This document shows positions 1 to 8,915 of a stretch of DNA of 64,000 bases, one piece after another. This stretch comes from Bifidobacterium crudilactis (GTDB lineage Bacteria; Actinomycetota; Actinomycetes; Actinomycetales; Bifidobacteriaceae): assembly GCF_000738005.1 (NCBI RefSeq), contig NZ_JHAL01000002.1, forward strand, positions 494,634 to 558,633. Reading direction: 5' to 3'. The notes beneath the pieces were generated by a model. That model was not told the DNA's origin, ran no database searches, and was given only the letters and a program-made list of their open reading frames with translations. Every line of letters starts with the position of its first letter. The first letter of the stretch is position 1. Position numbers and translations under genes: made by a program.

Positions 1-220
1 AGAAGGCAACGCGTTTGAGTGTCACCCAGAGCTTGTATTTGGACGCAACCTGCTCGTTGTGCAGGTCGGCATTAACGTTCCAGCTGAGAGCGTCCTGCTC
101 TCGGTCGATTATCGGGGGACGCCGTTTTCCGCGCATCCAAATGTATGTCAGAAGCGCTACGGCGATAATCGCCGCCAGGAGCGCGGCCCACGGCCAACGC
201 CATATCAATACTGTATTCAT
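1..220 (-). CDS. Membrane-anchored protein, N-terminal fragment (MoxR operon, probable VWA-type protein)
   Basis: Only the first 73 residues are in the window; the gene continues past the left edge. The start is ATG at 220, eight bases after the stop of the preceding gene. The product begins MNTVLIWRWPW, followed by a single hydrophobic segment at about residues 10-28 and a basic stop-transfer stretch (RGKRRP), so the remainder probably faces the other side of the membrane from the N-terminus. In MoxR/DUF58 operons this position is commonly held by a von Willebrand factor A (BatA-like) protein. That assignment is inference from gene order, because the MIDAS motif would lie outside the window. 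Confidence 0.6.
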   Translation of the reverse strand, partial: MNTVLIWRWPWAALLAAIIAVALLTYIWMRGKRRPPIIDREQDALSWNVNADLHNEQVASKYKLWVTLKRVAF

Positions 221-228
221 TGACTCTT

Positions 229-756
229 TCACCGTCCCCAACGGTCTATCAGATTCAGCACCCAGTCCGAGGCTTCGTCCACGGTGGTGTCTCGGGCCTG
301 GGAGTTGAGCATGGCATCGGCGAACTCGGGAGGATACAGTGCGGCGATGGTTTGCCGCAGCAGATCAAGGCCCCGTTGGCGCACGTTGCGACTTTCGATG
401 TTCAAATCCAGTAGGGTGTGCGATCCCATGTTTCTGCCGGTGGCGTTCGATGCGAAATCTCGTGCCGTCTGGGCCAGAGCCAGGAATGCCTCCTCCTTGC
501 TGATGCGGTCCGACTGGTATGCCTCCAGAATCTCCTGCACTCTGATGCGCCAGGGGTTGGAACGAGCCTCGCTGCTGTGCGAGCTGACAACCTTGGTGAC
601 CTGCGGGCGCGGGCGTCCGAGATACCAAGCCAGGGCGCCGAGAGCCACTGCGAAGAGTAGACAGGCGAGCACTGTAAACCACAGCGAGGCCGTCGTCTGC
701 GGTCCGAGCACGTTGAGCTTGCTGACATCTAAATCCGCCAGAACAGCCTTATTCAT
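229..756 (-). CDS. Single-pass membrane protein of the MoxR operon, function unknown
   Basis: This 175-residue protein has a short N-terminal stretch, one strong transmembrane helix at about residues 25-46 (LWFTVLACLLFAVALGALAWYL), then a basic linker and a soluble alpha-helical C-terminal domain of about 110 residues. No catalytic motif is visible. The start overlaps the end of the DUF58 gene by 8 bases, which indicates translational coupling. The neighbours are a MoxR ATPase, a DUF58 protein and another membrane-anchored protein. In such operons small anchored proteins of this kind are thought to assemble with MoxR and VWA proteins, but no function can be assigned from sequence. Confidence 0.75.
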   Translation of the reverse strand: MNKAVLADLDVSKLNVLGPQTTASLWFTVLACLLFAVALGALAWYLGRPRPQVTKVVSSHSSEARSNPWRIRVQEILEAYQSDRISKEEAFLALAQTARDFASNATGRNMGSHTLLDLNIESRNVRQRGLDLLRQTIAALYPPEFADAMLNSQARDTTVDEASDWVLNLIDRWGR

Positions 757-1723
757 CAGTGCCTCCTGAACCAGTGCCTCCCAATTTCGGTGTCTTGGGG
801 GTGGCCAACTGCATGTGTCCCGCCCGGGTCAGGCTGCTCGAGATGATTCTGATGAATTCTCCGAACATCAGTTCACTCGAGGCGCAGTGCAGCAGGGTGG
901 AACCGGCATGATCGAGTTCCTGTCTCAACGCCGCGGTCGTGAAGCCACGATGGGTGTCGATAACCTTCGCCGTCTCGGGTTGAGCAAGAAACGCGGGAAT
1001 CCTTCTAGCGGTTTTCGCATCCACCACATGCCGAAATCCCGAGGGTTTTGAGAAGGGGTTGACCGTCGCCACATCGACGACGACGATCGGGTGGCTTTGC
1101 GCGAGTCTGCTGATCGCGTGAAGCTGCCGCTCTCCAAGCGCGCTTTCGTCGGTTGCCAGTACCACCAGGGCGTTGCGGTCGGTTATCGTGTTCGCATAAT
1201 CCAACAGGGCGTCGATGTGTCTGGGATGTCTCAGCTGGTTTTCAAGTGAATGGTCGAGTCGATGCTCGAATTCGGTGAATCCGCCGCTGAACTGCATGCG
1301 GGTGATGCTTGCCGCATCTGCGAGCACCAGGGAGATGTCATCGGAACGACGCAGACATAATGCGCCGAACATGGCCAAGGCGTTGGCTGCGACATCAATG
1401 GCACGTTCTCCACCGACGCAGCTACCGCTCATTTCGCGGCCGACGTCGAGAAGCATCCACACGCGACTCGTGGCAAGACGCTCGCGCTGTGCGATCATCG
1501 GACGGCCGGCACGTGCGCTGCTCTTCCAGTCGATGAAGCGAGCCTCGTCACCGGATTCGTATGCACGAATATCCATGGTGTCTCCGGTGCCGCCCGAGCG
1601 GTGGGAGAGATGTTCGCCCTCCAAGATGCCGAGTGCTCGACGCACGGTCGGAAGGGAGAGCTTGATGCCAAGAGCCTCGATTTTCCTACGTACCGGGTCC
1701 CTCGTATCTTGAGCCGAACTCAT
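749..1723 (-). CDS. DUF58 domain-containing protein
   Basis: This 324-residue protein carries the DUF58 signature at about residues 50-75 (IRAYESGDEARFIDWKSSARAG), which resembles the family pattern Y..GD..R.IDW. A VWA-like fold follows (VWMLLDVGREM). It has no N-terminal transmembrane pair, unlike many DUF58 proteins, so it may be cytosolic. Its ATG overlaps the moxR stop in an ATGA arrangement (1720-1723), so the two are almost certainly translated together. DUF58 proteins are consistent partners of MoxR ATPases and are proposed to act in chaperone-like assembly or stress functions. The exact substrate is unknown. Confidence 0.88.
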   Translation of the reverse strand: MSSAQDTRDPVRRKIEALGIKLSLPTVRRALGILEGEHLSHRSGGTGDTMDIRAYESGDEARFIDWKSSARAGRPMIAQRERLATSRVWMLLDVGREMSGSCVGGERAIDVAANALAMFGALCLRRSDDISLVLADAASITRMQFSGGFTEFEHRLDHSLENQLRHPRHIDALLDYANTITDRNALVVLATDESALGERQLHAISRLAQSHPIVVVDVATVNPFSKPSGFRHVVDAKTARRIPAFLAQPETAKVIDTHRGFTTAALRQELDHAGSTLLHCASSELMFGEFIRIISSSLTRAGHMQLATPKTPKLGGTGSGGTDE

Positions 1724-2793
1724 GGTACGGGCACCGCCTGGAGCATTGAGTCGATGACCTGGTCACTGGAGACATCATCAGCGAGTGCCTCGAAAGTCAG
1801 CAGGATACGGTGGCGCAGCACTTCATGCGCGAAGAGCTTGACGTCCTCCGGAATCACGTAATCCCTGCCGGCTATCAAGGCGTTGGCCTGCGCGATTCTC
1901 ACCAGGGCTATGGAAGCACGCGGGCTGGCGCCGAGACGCACAAGACTGGAGAGTCCCTGAATGGGGTGTTTTCCCGCGCCTCGGCTTGTGGCCACGAGGT
2001 CAACGGCGTAGTCGACGATGGAGTCCGAAATATGCACTCTGCGGGAGGCTGAACGCAGGAACTCCACATCGGCTATGGAGATGGTGTCGTCATGTTCCGG
2101 ATGCCGGAAATCGGGGGTGTCCGAACCCCGTTCCGCCAGCATGTGCAGCATGCGCTGCTCTTCGTCGGCGGTGGGGTAGGTCATTTGCGATTTCATCATA
2201 AAACGGTCCATCTGGGCTTCGGGAAGGTTGTAGGTCCCTTCCTCCTCGATGGGGTTCTGGGTGGCTATCACCATGAACGGCTTCGGCAATGCGATGCGTT
2301 CTCCGCCGATGGTGGTGTTACCTTCGGACATGGCTTCGAGCATGGCCGACTGTGTTTTAGCGTTGGACCGGTTGATTTCATCGAGAAGCACGAAGTTCGC
2401 GTGAATCGGTCCGATAATCGTGGTGAACTTCTGTGCCGAGAAATCAAAGACCTGAGTGCCCACCAGATCGGACGGCATGAGGTCGGGGGTGCACTGCACA
2501 CGTTTGAAGCTGCCGGAAACCGAGGTTGCCAGGGTCTGGGCGGCGGTGGTCTTGGCGAGTCCGGGAACGGACTCGATCAGGATGTGCCCTGCGGCGACCA
2601 ATGTCACGATGAGTGAGTCCCGCAGGTTGTCCTGACCTACGAGTGTGCGTGCAAAACGTGCCCGTACCTTGCCCACGAGATTGCGTGTTCTGTCCAAATC
2701 AGCTCGGCTGAGAGGGTGTTTCTGCCCGTTCTCCGGCGAGGGCATCTTGGGTTGAGGGATGCTGTTCTGTGGTTGCACTGGAAATAAAGCCAT
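1720..2793 (-). CDS. MoxR-family AAA+ ATPase
   Basis: A 357-residue AAA+ ATPase and the first gene of the leftward operon. The Walker A region reads ESVPGLAKTTAAQTL, the Walker B region VLLDEINRSNAKTQSAMLEAM, and the sensor 1 region VIATQNPIEEEGTYNLPEAQMDRF is the diagnostic MoxR block (NP.E..GTY.LPEAQ.DRF). A lid domain follows (HPIQGLSSLVRLGASPRASIAL). MoxR ATPases act as chaperones that mature or activate partner proteins, often VWA proteins encoded beside them, and here DUF58 and membrane proteins follow directly. The first roughly 30 residues are proline-rich and probably disordered. The family assignment is secure; the substrate is not known. Confidence 0.95.
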   Translation of the reverse strand: MALFPVQPQNSIPQPKMPSPENGQKHPLSRADLDRTRNLVGKVRARFARTLVGQDNLRDSLIVTLVAAGHILIESVPGLAKTTAAQTLATSVSGSFKRVQCTPDLMPSDLVGTQVFDFSAQKFTTIIGPIHANFVLLDEINRSNAKTQSAMLEAMSEGNTTIGGERIALPKPFMVIATQNPIEEEGTYNLPEAQMDRFMMKSQMTYPTADEEQRMLHMLAERGSDTPDFRHPEHDDTISIADVEFLRSASRRVHISDSIVDYAVDLVATSRGAGKHPIQGLSSLVRLGASPRASIALVRIAQANALIAGRDYVIPEDVKLFAHEVLRHRILLTFEALADDVSSDQVIDSMLQAVPVP

Positions 2794-2907
2794 GCCAACA
2801 CTCTAACCGCTGTTTCTGACCAGCCGCTGATTTCAGCTTCTGGGGCCATGGGATATCGCATGCTTTCGGGACTTTTCAGGTTCCGGCGTGGAAGGGGCCG
2901 CCTAATT

Positions 2908-2981
2908 CGGTAACTGCACCACCAGGACAGCCTTTTCGAGAATGCATGCTGCATCGCTGTACTAATGATGCAGGTATCTCA
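2908..2981. repeat. Family 2 inverted repeat, degenerate copy (a)
   Basis: This is a diverged member of the short palindromic repeat family also found at 23958, 32245, 42410 and 56694. It keeps the order TAACTGCAC...AGGACAGC, the internal CTTTTCGAGAAT, then GCTGT...GATGCAGGTATCTC, but the two arms no longer pair perfectly. It lies between the 3' end of ung (3025) and the start of moxR (2793), both leftward. Confidence 0.65.
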
Positions 2982-3024
2982 TATCTCATCGCTGCGTGGT
3001 GCTGATTTGGCCGGGTGCGTTGCA

Positions 3025-3738
3025 TTACGGCAAACGCCAGTCGACTGGATCCGCTCCCATCGATGCCAAGGCCTCGTTCGCCTTGGAGAAGGGGCGGGAG
3101 CCGAAGAAGCCGTACCGCGCCGACAGGGGGCTCGGGTGGGGTGAGGCAAGGATGACGGCGTTGCTGAGCAGAGGCGCGAGGCTCTGTGCCTGGCGACCCC
3201 AGAGGATGGCGACCAGAGGCTTGACCTGTCCTGTCGCATCCCGTCGATTGTTCAATGCGGTGATGGCGGCATCGGTGATTCGCTCCCAGCCCTTGCCGCG
3301 ATGGCTTGCCGGCGCCCCTACTGCCACGGTGAGGCATCTGTTGAGCAGCATGACCCCCTGGCGTGTCCATGGCGTGAGATCGCCGTTGGAGGGTTGTGCG
3401 ACGTGCAGGTCGTCCTGAAGCTCCTTGAAGATATTGCGTAGACTGCCGGGCAGCGGTTTCACTGCCGGATCGACGCAAAAGCTCAGACCGACGGGATGAC
3501 CGGGAGTGGGGTAGGGGTCCTGTCCGACGATCAGTACTTTGACATCGTCGAAGGGAATCGTGAAGGCGCGCAGAATGTTCTTGCTGGCTGGGAGATACTG
3601 GCGGCCTTGTGCGTGCTCCTGACGCAGGAAGTCACCCATGCGGTGAATGTCATCTTCGACGTCTCCAAGGGCCTGGGCCCATCCTGGGTCTATGAGTTCG
3701 CTCAGTGCCTTGGGATGGGTGTTGATGGTCTCCGTCAT
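3025..3738 (-). CDS. ung: Uracil-DNA glycosylase
   Basis: Family 1 uracil-DNA glycosylase of 237 residues. It excises uracil from DNA after cytosine deamination or dUMP incorporation and so starts base-excision repair. The water-activating loop GQDPYP is at residues 72-77 (catalytic Asp74). The uracil-recognition block LLNRCLTV lies mid-protein, and the DNA-intercalation loop [13 protein letters not shown] near the C-terminus carries the catalytic His. The reading frame is open up to 3900, but the extra residues are unlike the family. The ATG at 3738 ([10 protein letters not shown]) gives the usual length and avoids overlap with the divergent gene starting at 3870. Confidence 0.96.
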   Translation of the reverse strand: MTETINTHPKALSELIDPGWAQALGDVEDDIHRMGDFLRQEHAQGRQYLPASKNILRAFTIPFDDVKVLIVGQDPYPTPGHPVGLSFCVDPAVKPLPGSLRNIFKELQDDLHVAQPSNGDLTPWTRQGVMLLNRCLTVAVGAPASHRGKGWERITDAAITALNNRRDATGQVKPLVAILWGRQAQSLAPLLSNAVILASPHPSPLSARYGFFGSRPFSKANEALASMGADPVDWRLP

Positions 3739-3869
3739 GCCACCCACAGTAGTATGTAGACAGGAATGAGCGGTGTCGGTGCGGCGCATGCATATGCTGC
3801 ACGTATCGGACCGCAGATGCTTGACCGGATATCCCATTACACTCGGGTGTAGCCGAATGAGGAGTTTAC

Positions 3870-4550
3870 ATGACACAGCAGCGCAACACGGGTGACGCAC
3901 ATGAGTCGTACACGCCTGATGATTTCGATAACCCGCCCGCGGGGCCGGTGGGTGTTCATCGAGGGTCGCGTTCTCTGGCGATCAGGCTCATACCTTATGT
4001 GGTGGTGCTTGTGGTAGCTGCGCTTATGGGCTTGTTGGCCTGGGGATTGTTCTCGGGAAGCATCAACAATCTCAAACTGCCTTGGTCTTCTGCGGATAGT
4101 TCGCAGAGTTCGAGCACTGCAGCCAGTTCAACGGCCTCTTCGAGTGCGGCCGAGTCGTCATCCTCTTCGGCCGAATCCTCTTCCTCTGCCAGTGACGATG
4201 CGAGCTCATCAGCATCGTCAGAGCCTTCGGACAGCGAAAGCGCATCCGCTTCCGCTTCGGAGTCGAGCAGCGCCGCGCAGAGTGTGAACAAAGCCACCAG
4301 CATCAGGGTTATCAACGGCACCGGTACCAGCGGTTACGCCGCGCGCAAGAAGACCGTGCTGACCCAGGCCGGATACAGCAATGTGGTTGCAGGCAACCCC
4401 TCCGGCACGCTTCCCTCATCCAGCGTCGTCTGGTACCAGAACGAGACGGATAAAGCGACTGCGGAGAATGTGGCAAGCTCGCTGGGGATTTCGGCCGTTT
4501 CGCAGGCATCCAGCATTTCGGCGCCTGTTGTCGTAGTTTTGATGAATTAG
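3870..4550 (+). CDS. LytR C-terminal domain membrane protein with Ser-rich linker
   Basis: A 226-residue protein with three parts. A cytoplasmic N-terminus of about 37 residues is followed by one transmembrane helix (about 38-62, [22 protein letters not shown]). A roughly 65-residue linker made almost only of Ser, Ala, Glu and Asp comes next. A C-terminal LytR_C-type domain then covers about residues 145-226 ([21 protein letters not shown] ... [21 protein letters not shown]). That domain accompanies LytR-CpsA-Psr enzymes, which attach glycopolymers to peptidoglycan, but no LCP catalytic domain is present here. The linker probably spans the wall. The start is supported by GAGGAG six bases upstream of the ATG. 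A role in the envelope is likely; the precise function is unknown. Confidence 0.85.
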   Translation: MTQQRNTGDAHESYTPDDFDNPPAGPVGVHRGSRSLAIRLIPYVVVLVVAALMGLLAWGLFSGSINNLKLPWSSADSSQSSSTAASSTASSSAAESSSSSAESSSSASDDASSSASSEPSDSESASASASESSSAAQSVNKATSIRVINGTGTSGYAARKKTVLTQAGYSNVVAGNPSGTLPSSSVVWYQNETDKATAENVASSLGISAVSQASSISAPVVVVLMN

Positions 4551-4662
4551 TGTCCGTTCGGCGTTTCCTGACGAAACTCGCTTACAATGGTTAAGCCGAC
4601 CGGTAAGAAGCGGTGAGTTTCGCCTCTGCCGTGAAGCGGCACATTTTCTAAGGAAGTTAGTT

Positions 4663-4866
4663 ATGGCACAAGGCACTGTGAAATTCTTCAGCGCTGGCAA
4701 GGGTTACGGTTTCATCAACCCCGATGACGGTGGCGAGGACGTATTCGTTCACTTCTCCGCTATCCAGTCAGATGGATTCAAATCTCTTGATGAGGGCGAT
4801 AAGGTCGAGTACGAGGTAGAGCAGGGAGCCAAGGGTCTCCAGGCAACTAAGGTCTCCAAGATCTGA
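4663..4866 (+). CDS. Cold-shock protein, CspA family
   Basis: A 67-residue single cold-shock domain covering the whole protein. The RNA-binding motifs RNP1 (KGYGFINP) and RNP2 (VFVHFSAI) are intact. Such proteins bind single-stranded nucleic acid and act as RNA chaperones during cold shock and growth. The gene has its own transcription unit: an extended 5' region of about 110 bases with a possible -10 box TACAAT near 4583, an AAGGAAG ribosome-binding site, and a rho-independent terminator at 4891-4921. A second, longer cold-shock-domain protein is encoded at 13389. Confidence 0.96.
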   Translation: MAQGTVKFFSAGKGYGFINPDDGGEDVFVHFSAIQSDGFKSLDEGDKVEYEVEQGAKGLQATKVSKI

Positions 4867-4890
4867 GATTCCTCGGGCATCGTCCTGATC

Positions 4891-4921
4891 AAGGCTTCGG
4901 GCATCGTCCGGGGCCTTTTTT
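4891..4921 (+). terminator. Rho-independent terminator of the cold-shock gene
   Basis: A ten-pair stem with two G-T wobbles (4891-4900 with 4908-4917) and a seven-base loop runs into a T tract at 4916-4921. It sits 24 bases after the cold-shock stop and also separates that gene from the convergent hipA. Confidence 0.85.
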
Positions 4922-4995
4922 CATGCCCAAAATCCTATTCGGTGGGTTATACGACAGGGGATATGAGACAAGGGCTATACGGCAAAATGTTGGGC

Positions 4996-6300
4996 CTATG
5001 CTTCTCGACACGACTTGAGCAGTGCGGAATGCTCGCGTATCGCCTCAACGGTTCGAGTAATAATGCCGTCATAATCAAACTGTGCCATCTCCTCCGCTGT
5101 ATGGTCGAGAGCCATATCGATTCCGGTGAGAGTCTTGCTGATGATTGTCTCAGCCTCGTCTTTTCCTATACGGAGCCGTGCTGCTTCGCCAACCATGGTC
5201 TTTGGAAATACCTGTTCCAAATCGAATCCCTTCCCCAATTTCATGGGGAACAGAGGATGAACACCGTCTTGAAGAAATGCACCAAAGGACAGCACATCAT
5301 ACATTGGCGCAAGCTTTACCGAGGGACCCGCAAGCATAAGCGAGTAATTCTTGGCATGGGCATCGGTATTCAGCAGTGCGGCGTTGGCGGTGAGCGCTAC
5401 GAGAAACTGTCGAGTCACGATTCCGGTGTCGATGGGAGAAATCTTAGTCGTGAGCAGTCGTCCGATCTGCCCGATACCCGGTCCTCCTTCATCACGTTGA
5501 TATTTTTTAGCAGGCTGGACAGATAATGCCTGGCATAAGTCTTCCTGATGCGTTCGGCGAAAGGTGCCATCGAGCATCCGCAGTCGGTCATAGCGCTCAG
5601 AGACGATACCCCTTACCGATCCGTCCTCTGAATTCCACAGAGTTGTTGAAGCAGCGGGAATCCCTGCTGCGCTGACGACTCGCTGACAAAACAGTTCCAC
5701 AATGTCTGATTCAGGGAAACTGGTTTGCCCAACGCGCTGGGGCTTGAAAATATGCGTAGTTGGCACACCACGCGACGGAAGTGCCCATCCGCCGTCCTTC
5801 GTTTGTGAGACTCCCAGCTTCGCCTGTGTTCCCGCTAGGCTCATACGTTGCACACCTTGGAATATTGCGCCATTGTCATACGTGTTGATGACGTTGTGTA
5901 ACTCTTGCGTCAAAGCGGCATCATCAAGAGCCGTCACCATTGCTCTATCTGCATTAGCGTCATCCGACTGCTCTTCTGGGCCAATAATTTGCAGCGCACC
6001 TGCAACATCACAGCCGACATGCCTGAGCATCGCGAAAGGCGAATCTTTGGAAACCTGATACTTGCGCGCCATTGACTCCAGCGCGTTTGGATTATCGGGT
6101 AGTAGACCTTGGAGAAAGGCGCTGACCACTCGATTGCCAAAGTTGCGACCTTGCAAAGGCATTGATAGCGAAACTGGGGTGGCATCAGGGTTGGCGGCGT
6201 ACTCGCTGTCATATTCAAAAGACAGTGCACCCGTGGCTGACATCTGTAATATCCCGATGAATATACCGTCCATCCACACATGCAGTCGTCGGTTATTCAC
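4996..6300 (-). CDS. hipA: HipA-family serine/threonine kinase toxin
   Basis: A 434-residue HipA-type kinase, about the length of the E. coli enzyme. HipA toxins phosphorylate a translation component (glutamyl-tRNA synthetase in E. coli) and cause growth arrest. The N-terminal subdomain (about 1-110) is followed by the P-loop SLAGTQAK (154-161), the HIFKP lysine (187), the catalytic loop NTDAHAKN (311-318, with Asp313 and Asn318) and the metal-binding YD of APMYDVLSF (Asp335). All active-site residues are present, so the toxin looks functional. The start is GTG at 6300 with GGAGG six bases upstream and an 8-base overlap with hipB. Base composition is visibly lower in G+C than in the neighbours, which suggests acquisition. 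Confidence 0.93.
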   Translation of the reverse strand: MNNRRLHVWMDGIFIGILQMSATGALSFEYDSEYAANPDATPVSLSMPLQGRNFGNRVVSAFLQGLLPDNPNALESMARKYQVSKDSPFAMLRHVGCDVAGALQIIGPEEQSDDANADRAMVTALDDAALTQELHNVINTYDNGAIFQGVQRMSLAGTQAKLGVSQTKDGGWALPSRGVPTTHIFKPQRVGQTSFPESDIVELFCQRVVSAAGIPAASTTLWNSEDGSVRGIVSERYDRLRMLDGTFRRTHQEDLCQALSVQPAKKYQRDEGGPGIGQIGRLLTTKISPIDTGIVTRQFLVALTANAALLNTDAHAKNYSLMLAGPSVKLAPMYDVLSFGAFLQDGVHPLFPMKLGKGFDLEQVFPKTMVGEAARLRIGKDEAETIISKTLTGIDMALDHTAEEMAQFDYDGIITRTVEAIREHSALLKSCREA

Positions 6301-6508
6301 TGCTTGCCTCCAATTTCAACTGGAGTGCGCTGAATACCATCAACACCATACGGAAATCGAATGAAGTTTTTCCTGTCTCGACCTTGGCCAGCCAACTTCT
6401 CGAAACTCCTGCCAGAGCTGCCAGAGCCTCTTGGGATAATCCCAGCTGCTCGCGACGCTGCCGAATGGCCAATCCGATGTCGTACATGGTTCTGATAATT
6501 ATGGACAC
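6293..6508 (-). CDS. hipB: HipB-like antitoxin, XRE-family repressor
   Basis: A small Cro/C1-type helix-turn-helix protein of about 71 residues (IGLAIRQRREQLGLSQEALAALAGVSRSWLAKVETGK). As in other hipBA modules it should bind HipA and repress the operon through the palindromes just upstream. I chose GTG at 6508 because AGGGGG lies five bases before it. The ATG at 6487 (MYDIGLAIRQ) is the alternative and would give 64 residues; it has no clear ribosome-binding site. The frame is open up to 6580, but that would run through the operators. The stop overlaps the hipA start, so the pair is translationally coupled. Confidence 0.88.
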   Translation of the reverse strand: MSIIIRTMYDIGLAIRQRREQLGLSQEALAALAGVSRSWLAKVETGKTSFDFRMVLMVFSALQLKLEASSE

Positions 6509-6528
6509 GCAAGCCCCCTGCATCAACG

Positions 6529-6600
6529 TTGTATATGGACGGATACGCCACTCATTGTATATGTACGTATACAATACCATTTGTATACGTACATATACAA
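6529..6600. promoter_or_regulatory. Three phased operator palindromes of hipBA
   Basis: Two 20-bp sites of form TTGTATA-N6-TATACAA lie at 6555-6574 and 6581-6600. They are exact reverse complements of each other, separated by six bases. A third, degenerate site at 6529-6548 keeps TTGTATA and part of the right half (GATACGC). All three begin exactly 26 bp apart. They lie directly upstream of hipB, where autoregulatory HipB operators are expected. AT-rich promoter elements for hipBA probably overlap them. Confidence 0.8.
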
Positions 6601-6700
6601 GGTAGATTTCTATACGGTTCTTTTTATGAATAGCAGTAAACGCGACACCAACAAGTTATCGCTGGCACTCAGCATGAAGCAGTGTTCGCAGCACGCGTAG

Positions 6701-6727
6701 TTGGCACTCTCTCGGGCAGAGTGCTAA
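6701..6727. promoter_or_regulatory. CIRCE operator 1 upstream of groEL
   Basis: TTGGCACTC-N9-GAGTGCTAA differs from the CIRCE consensus TTAGCACTC-N9-GAGTGCTAA at one base. CIRCE is the binding site of the HrcA repressor, which is titrated away by misfolded protein through the GroE chaperonin. It lies 110 bases upstream of the groEL start. Confidence 0.92.
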
Positions 6728-6735
6728 TCTCTGAT

Positions 6736-6762
6736 TTAGCACTCAAGGAGTGAGAGTGATAA
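6736..6762. promoter_or_regulatory. CIRCE operator 2 upstream of groEL
   Basis: TTAGCACTC-N9-GAGTGATAA is a second CIRCE element with one change in its right arm, starting exactly 35 bp after the first. Two HrcA sites so close together imply tight or cooperative repression of groEL. Confidence 0.85.
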
Positions 6763-6794
6763 TCCGGCAGCTGACGGTCTGGTTATCCTCTTGA

Positions 6795-8453
<1,659 letters not shown>

Positions 8454-8494
8454 TCGTAGCAACCGCAACCGCTTACACGGTTGAGTCGTAGATT

Positions 8495-8527
8495 GCAGTG
8501 CGGCATCCCATCGGGGTGCCGCACTGC
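8495..8527. terminator. Bidirectional terminator between groEL and the WXG100 gene
   Basis: A fifteen-pair hairpin (8495-8509 with 8513-8527, one wobble) with the three-base loop ATC. It lies between two convergent genes and can serve both. T-rich sequence after the stem is short. Confidence 0.8.
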
Positions 8528-8543
8528 TGTATTTGCGGAGTGC

Positions 8544-8834
8544 TCAGTTTGCGAACAGCATGGTCGCCTGGCTCTCCGCCTCCGCATACAGCGATGAAGC
8601 CTGGGCGAGTGCATGCTGGATGGCTTCGAGGGATTGCTCCATCTGATTCTGCGCATTGCGCCACTGCTGGGAAAGTTGCGTGAATTGCGTTGCGGCGGCG
8701 CCGGTCCAGATGCCCTCAAGACCCTGCAGGTTGCCATACATGCCTTGCACCGAATCACGTATGGCTTCGATGGAATTCTGCACGGCGGCGCTTGACGTCA
8801 ATATACGTTCCGAATCCACTTGATAACTGCTCAT
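8544..8834 (-). CDS. WXG100-family (ESAT-6-like) secreted protein
   Basis: A 96-residue all-helical protein with the central W-x-G turn (Trp43-Thr44-Gly45, in GIWTGAAATQF), the hallmark of WXG100 proteins. These form helical-hairpin dimers exported by type VII (ESX) secretion systems. The ATG at 8834 is chosen over the ATG at 8837 because AAGGAG stands at better spacing from it. No second WXG100 gene and no FtsK/EssC ATPase is nearby, so secretion would need a system encoded elsewhere. A C-terminal YxxxE-like export signal may be present (SLYAEAES). Confidence 0.88.
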   Translation of the reverse strand: MSSYQVDSERILTSSAAVQNSIEAIRDSVQGMYGNLQGLEGIWTGAAATQFTQLSQQWRNAQNQMEQSLEAIQHALAQASSLYAEAESQATMLFAN

Positions 8835-8915
8835 CATCACTCCTTGTTGTTCCACATGGATGCTGAAGTTGAATAATTCAGCCGCGGTGCGTGCACAACC
8901 GCTATGGTGGAGGGT

